A DNA stretch of 8,848 nucleotides. It comes from JBKPDV01 sp046728075. Lineage in GTDB: Bacteria; Acidobacteriota; Thermoanaerobaculia; UBA5066; Gp7-AA6. Below the pieces are notes generated by a model, which was given only the letters and a program-made list of their open reading frames with translations, did not search any database and was not told the DNA's origin. The translations under genes and the position numbers were made by a program. The stretch lies in assembly GCA_046728075.1 (NCBI GenBank), contig JBKPDV010000107.1:1-8848 (forward strand). Reading direction: 5' to 3'. Each line of letters opens with the position of its first letter. The first letter of the stretch is position 1. This document shows, piece after piece, positions 7,378-8,848 of the stretch.

Positions 7378-8735
7378 GGCACCTCTCCGCTGACGGGAGG
7401 CTCCGAGATCCGCCAGGCCCTGCCGGCCGCGAGCAGGAGCGGAATCGCCGAGATCGGTCTCTGAAGCGGAAACCAGGTCAACGCCGCTGCGGCGCCTGCC
7501 GCGAGGATCGCCATCAAGAGGATCGCCTCCGGACGGCCTTCCCAGTCCGGCCGTCGGAGGCTCCGGGCGAGGCCGAAGAACAGGAAGCCGGCCGCGCCGC
7601 AGACCGCCAATCCCGCAGGCACTCCCGCTTCTGCGAAAGGCTGCAGGTAGTCACAGTGGGCCTCGCCGTAAGAGCTGGTGCGCAGAGGATTGTCGTAGCG
7701 CCGCCGGGACTCGATCTCGACGTTCAACCGGTGCGGGATGTACTCCGCGCCGAAAGTGCCTGGGCCGTATCCGAACAGCGGCCGCTCGCGCGTCATGGCC
7801 ATCGCGGCTTTCCAGGGCCCCACCCTGTAGGTGAGCACGCGGTTCCAGTCTCCGGCGCGCACGAAAGAGATCGATTCCCGGATACGCAAACGCATGGGAG
7901 TGTAGGCGACAGCCGCGAGCGCGAGCGCCAGGGCGAGGCCCGCGGCCGGCAGAAACGCGCGCCGGCCGCGAATCGTGAAGAGAAGAATCGCGGAGCCCGC
8001 CAGAAGCGCGGTCAGCGCGGTCAGGTTCCGATTGACGAGCAGGCCGCCGGCGAAGAGGAGGCCGCCCCCGGCGGCGGCGGCCCGGAGGGGAAGCCGGCGA
8101 GAGGAAAGCAGGAGGGCGAGGGCGCAGACTGCGGCCAGCGCCAGGGCGACCGCCAGGTAGCCGACATTGCCGACGAAGCCGCCGGTCGATTCGCGGCTGC
8201 CGAAGTCCGTCTGCAGCGCGAAAGGATGGTAGAGGCCCCGCGCCTGCAGAATCGAAATGACAGCGTTGATCGCGGCAACGGAGAGAAATGAGCCGAGCAG
8301 AAACCGCCCTCCTCGCGCGAGGGCCCGGGAGGCGCCGATCGGCAGCAGAAGAGCGTAGAGAAGCATCGCCCGCGTCGCGTCGAGGGAGAGGATCCGATGC
8401 GGCGAGAGGAAGGCGGCGCCCAGCGCCCACACCAGAGCTCCTCCGGCCAGGAGAAGGCAGAGGGACCGGGGGGAGGCGAGCTTCTCTCGCGCAATAGGGC
8501 TTCTCCAGCGCGAGAACGAAAGCGCGGCCGCCGCGAGGCCGATGAAGAGAAGCGCCGTCAGACGTTTGGGCGCGTCGAAAGAGGCGTCCGCGCCGGAATC
8601 GACCGCGAGCCCCGCCCCCAGAAGCGCGATCGCGAGGCAAGCCGCCGCGATCCCGGCAGAGAGGTCCCACGGCCGCTTTTCCCGCCGGGCGGGTGAACGA
8701 CCGCGGGAGGCCGGACCGCCGCGTTTCTTTGCCAC
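7374..8735 (-). CDS. O-antigen ligase / polymerase-like membrane protein (Wzy_C domain)
   Basis: An inner-membrane protein of 453 residues with about ten to twelve predicted hydrophobic helices. It would polymerise polyprenyl-linked repeat units or ligate glycan to lipid A core or protein. The Wzy_C region shows WKAAMAMTRERPLFGYGPGTF around 305-328 and a large periplasmic loop. AHCDYLQPFAEAGVPAGL follows near 358-375, where the His and the upstream Arg correspond to the family's conserved active-site positions. The cytoplasmic N-terminus is very basic (MAKKRGGPASRGRSPARREK). The start is GTG 8735, the outermost start in the frame; no Shine-Dalgarno sequence is seen and only a weak -10-like TCTAAT lies 7 nt upstream, so the start is uncertain. 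Polymerase and ligase cannot be told apart by sequence alone. Confidence 0.85.
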   Translation of the reverse strand: MAKKRGGPASRGRSPARREKRPWDLSAGIAAACLAIALLGAGLAVDSGADASFDAPKRLTALLFIGLAAAALSFSRWRSPIAREKLASPRSLCLLLAGGALVWALGAAFLSPHRILSLDATRAMLLYALLLPIGASRALARGGRFLLGSFLSVAAINAVISILQARGLYHPFALQTDFGSRESTGGFVGNVGYLAVALALAAVCALALLLSSRRLPLRAAAAGGGLLFAGGLLVNRNLTALTALLAGSAILLFTIRGRRAFLPAAGLALALALAAVAYTPMRLRIRESISFVRAGDWNRVLTYRVGPWKAAMAMTRERPLFGYGPGTFGAEYIPHRLNVEIESRRRYDNPLRTSSYGEAHCDYLQPFAEAGVPAGLAVCGAAGFLFFGLARSLRRPDWEGRPEAILLMAILAAGAAAALTWFPLQRPISAIPLLLAAGRAWRISEPPVSGEVP

Positions 8736-8768
8736 GCCGGGATTAGAACAGACCGGGCAAGGGCATCT

Positions 8769-8796
8769 CGAAATACGAATTTCGAAATGCGAACAG
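8769..8796 (+). repeat. Heptamer tandem repeat, CGAAATN family
   Basis: Three to four 7-nt periods: CGAAATA, CGAATTT, CGAAATG and a partial CGAACAG. The sequence differs from the two other heptamer families but has the same period. It contains the palindromic TTCGAA. It lies upstream of the minus-strand ligase-like gene, in a 113-nt stretch with no convincing gene. A facing partner array may lie beyond the right edge. Confidence 0.65.
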
Positions 8797-8848
8797 GTGT
8801 TCCCTTAGCATGGCGGTTTCAAGATGAAGACCTGGACTTCCCCTCGCC

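Noticed and set aside
8824..8848. Start of a plus-strand gene at the right edge (ATG AAG ACC)
   Set aside because: Only eight codons are visible, with no Shine-Dalgarno sequence and no promoter, so it cannot be supported.

Overview
The window is GC-rich, densely coded bacterial DNA. It holds a complete groES-groEL chaperonin operon, including the right half of its CIRCE operator at the left edge, followed by a block of surface-polysaccharide genes. CIRCE, the large polyprenyl-phosphate sugar transferase and the O-antigen-ligase-like protein suggest a Gram-negative-type bacterium. The gene content would fit Acidobacteriota or a similar high-GC phylum, but nothing here fixes the taxon.

Layout. 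2-10: right CIRCE half-site. 73-2043: groES and groEL, ending in a strong intrinsic terminator with a UUCG tetraloop (2067-2096). 2097-2267: non-coding, with a pair of inverted heptamer-repeat arrays around a possible promoter. 2268-5955: three tightly coupled plus-strand genes: a GT-B (GT4-type) glycosyltransferase, a membrane GT2 glycosyltransferase, and a polyprenyl glycosylphosphotransferase of the WcaJ type. 5961-6034: a heptamer-repeat hairpin. 6045-6776: a soluble, DPM1-like GT2 glycosyltransferase. 6775-6853: another heptamer-repeat hairpin, filling the gap between two convergent genes. 8735-6853 (minus strand): an O-antigen ligase/polymerase-like membrane protein overlapping by 4 nt a small TPR protein. 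8736-8848: non-coding, with a different heptamer repeat.

How the genes fit together (inference from families): the glycosylphosphotransferase loads the first sugar phosphate on undecaprenyl phosphate. The GT4 and GT2 enzymes add sugars at the cytoplasmic face. The Wzy/WaaL-like protein polymerises or ligates the product on the outer side of the inner membrane. The repeat unit and the final polymer cannot be read from the sequence. No flippase or exporter gene is in the window.

The main unexplained signal is non-coding. Every gene-free stretch except the 33-nt groES-groEL gap carries short tandem repeats with an exact 7-nt period. They belong to three unrelated sequence families: AGCTNTC, GTGAGAC and CGAAATN. 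Two of the three families occur as facing inverted arrays that can fold into long imperfect hairpins. One array appears to have been inserted just behind an older, translationally coupled start codon. A second point of note is that the membrane GT2 gene seems to start at CTG (3446), with a good Shine-Dalgarno sequence and a stop/start overlap.
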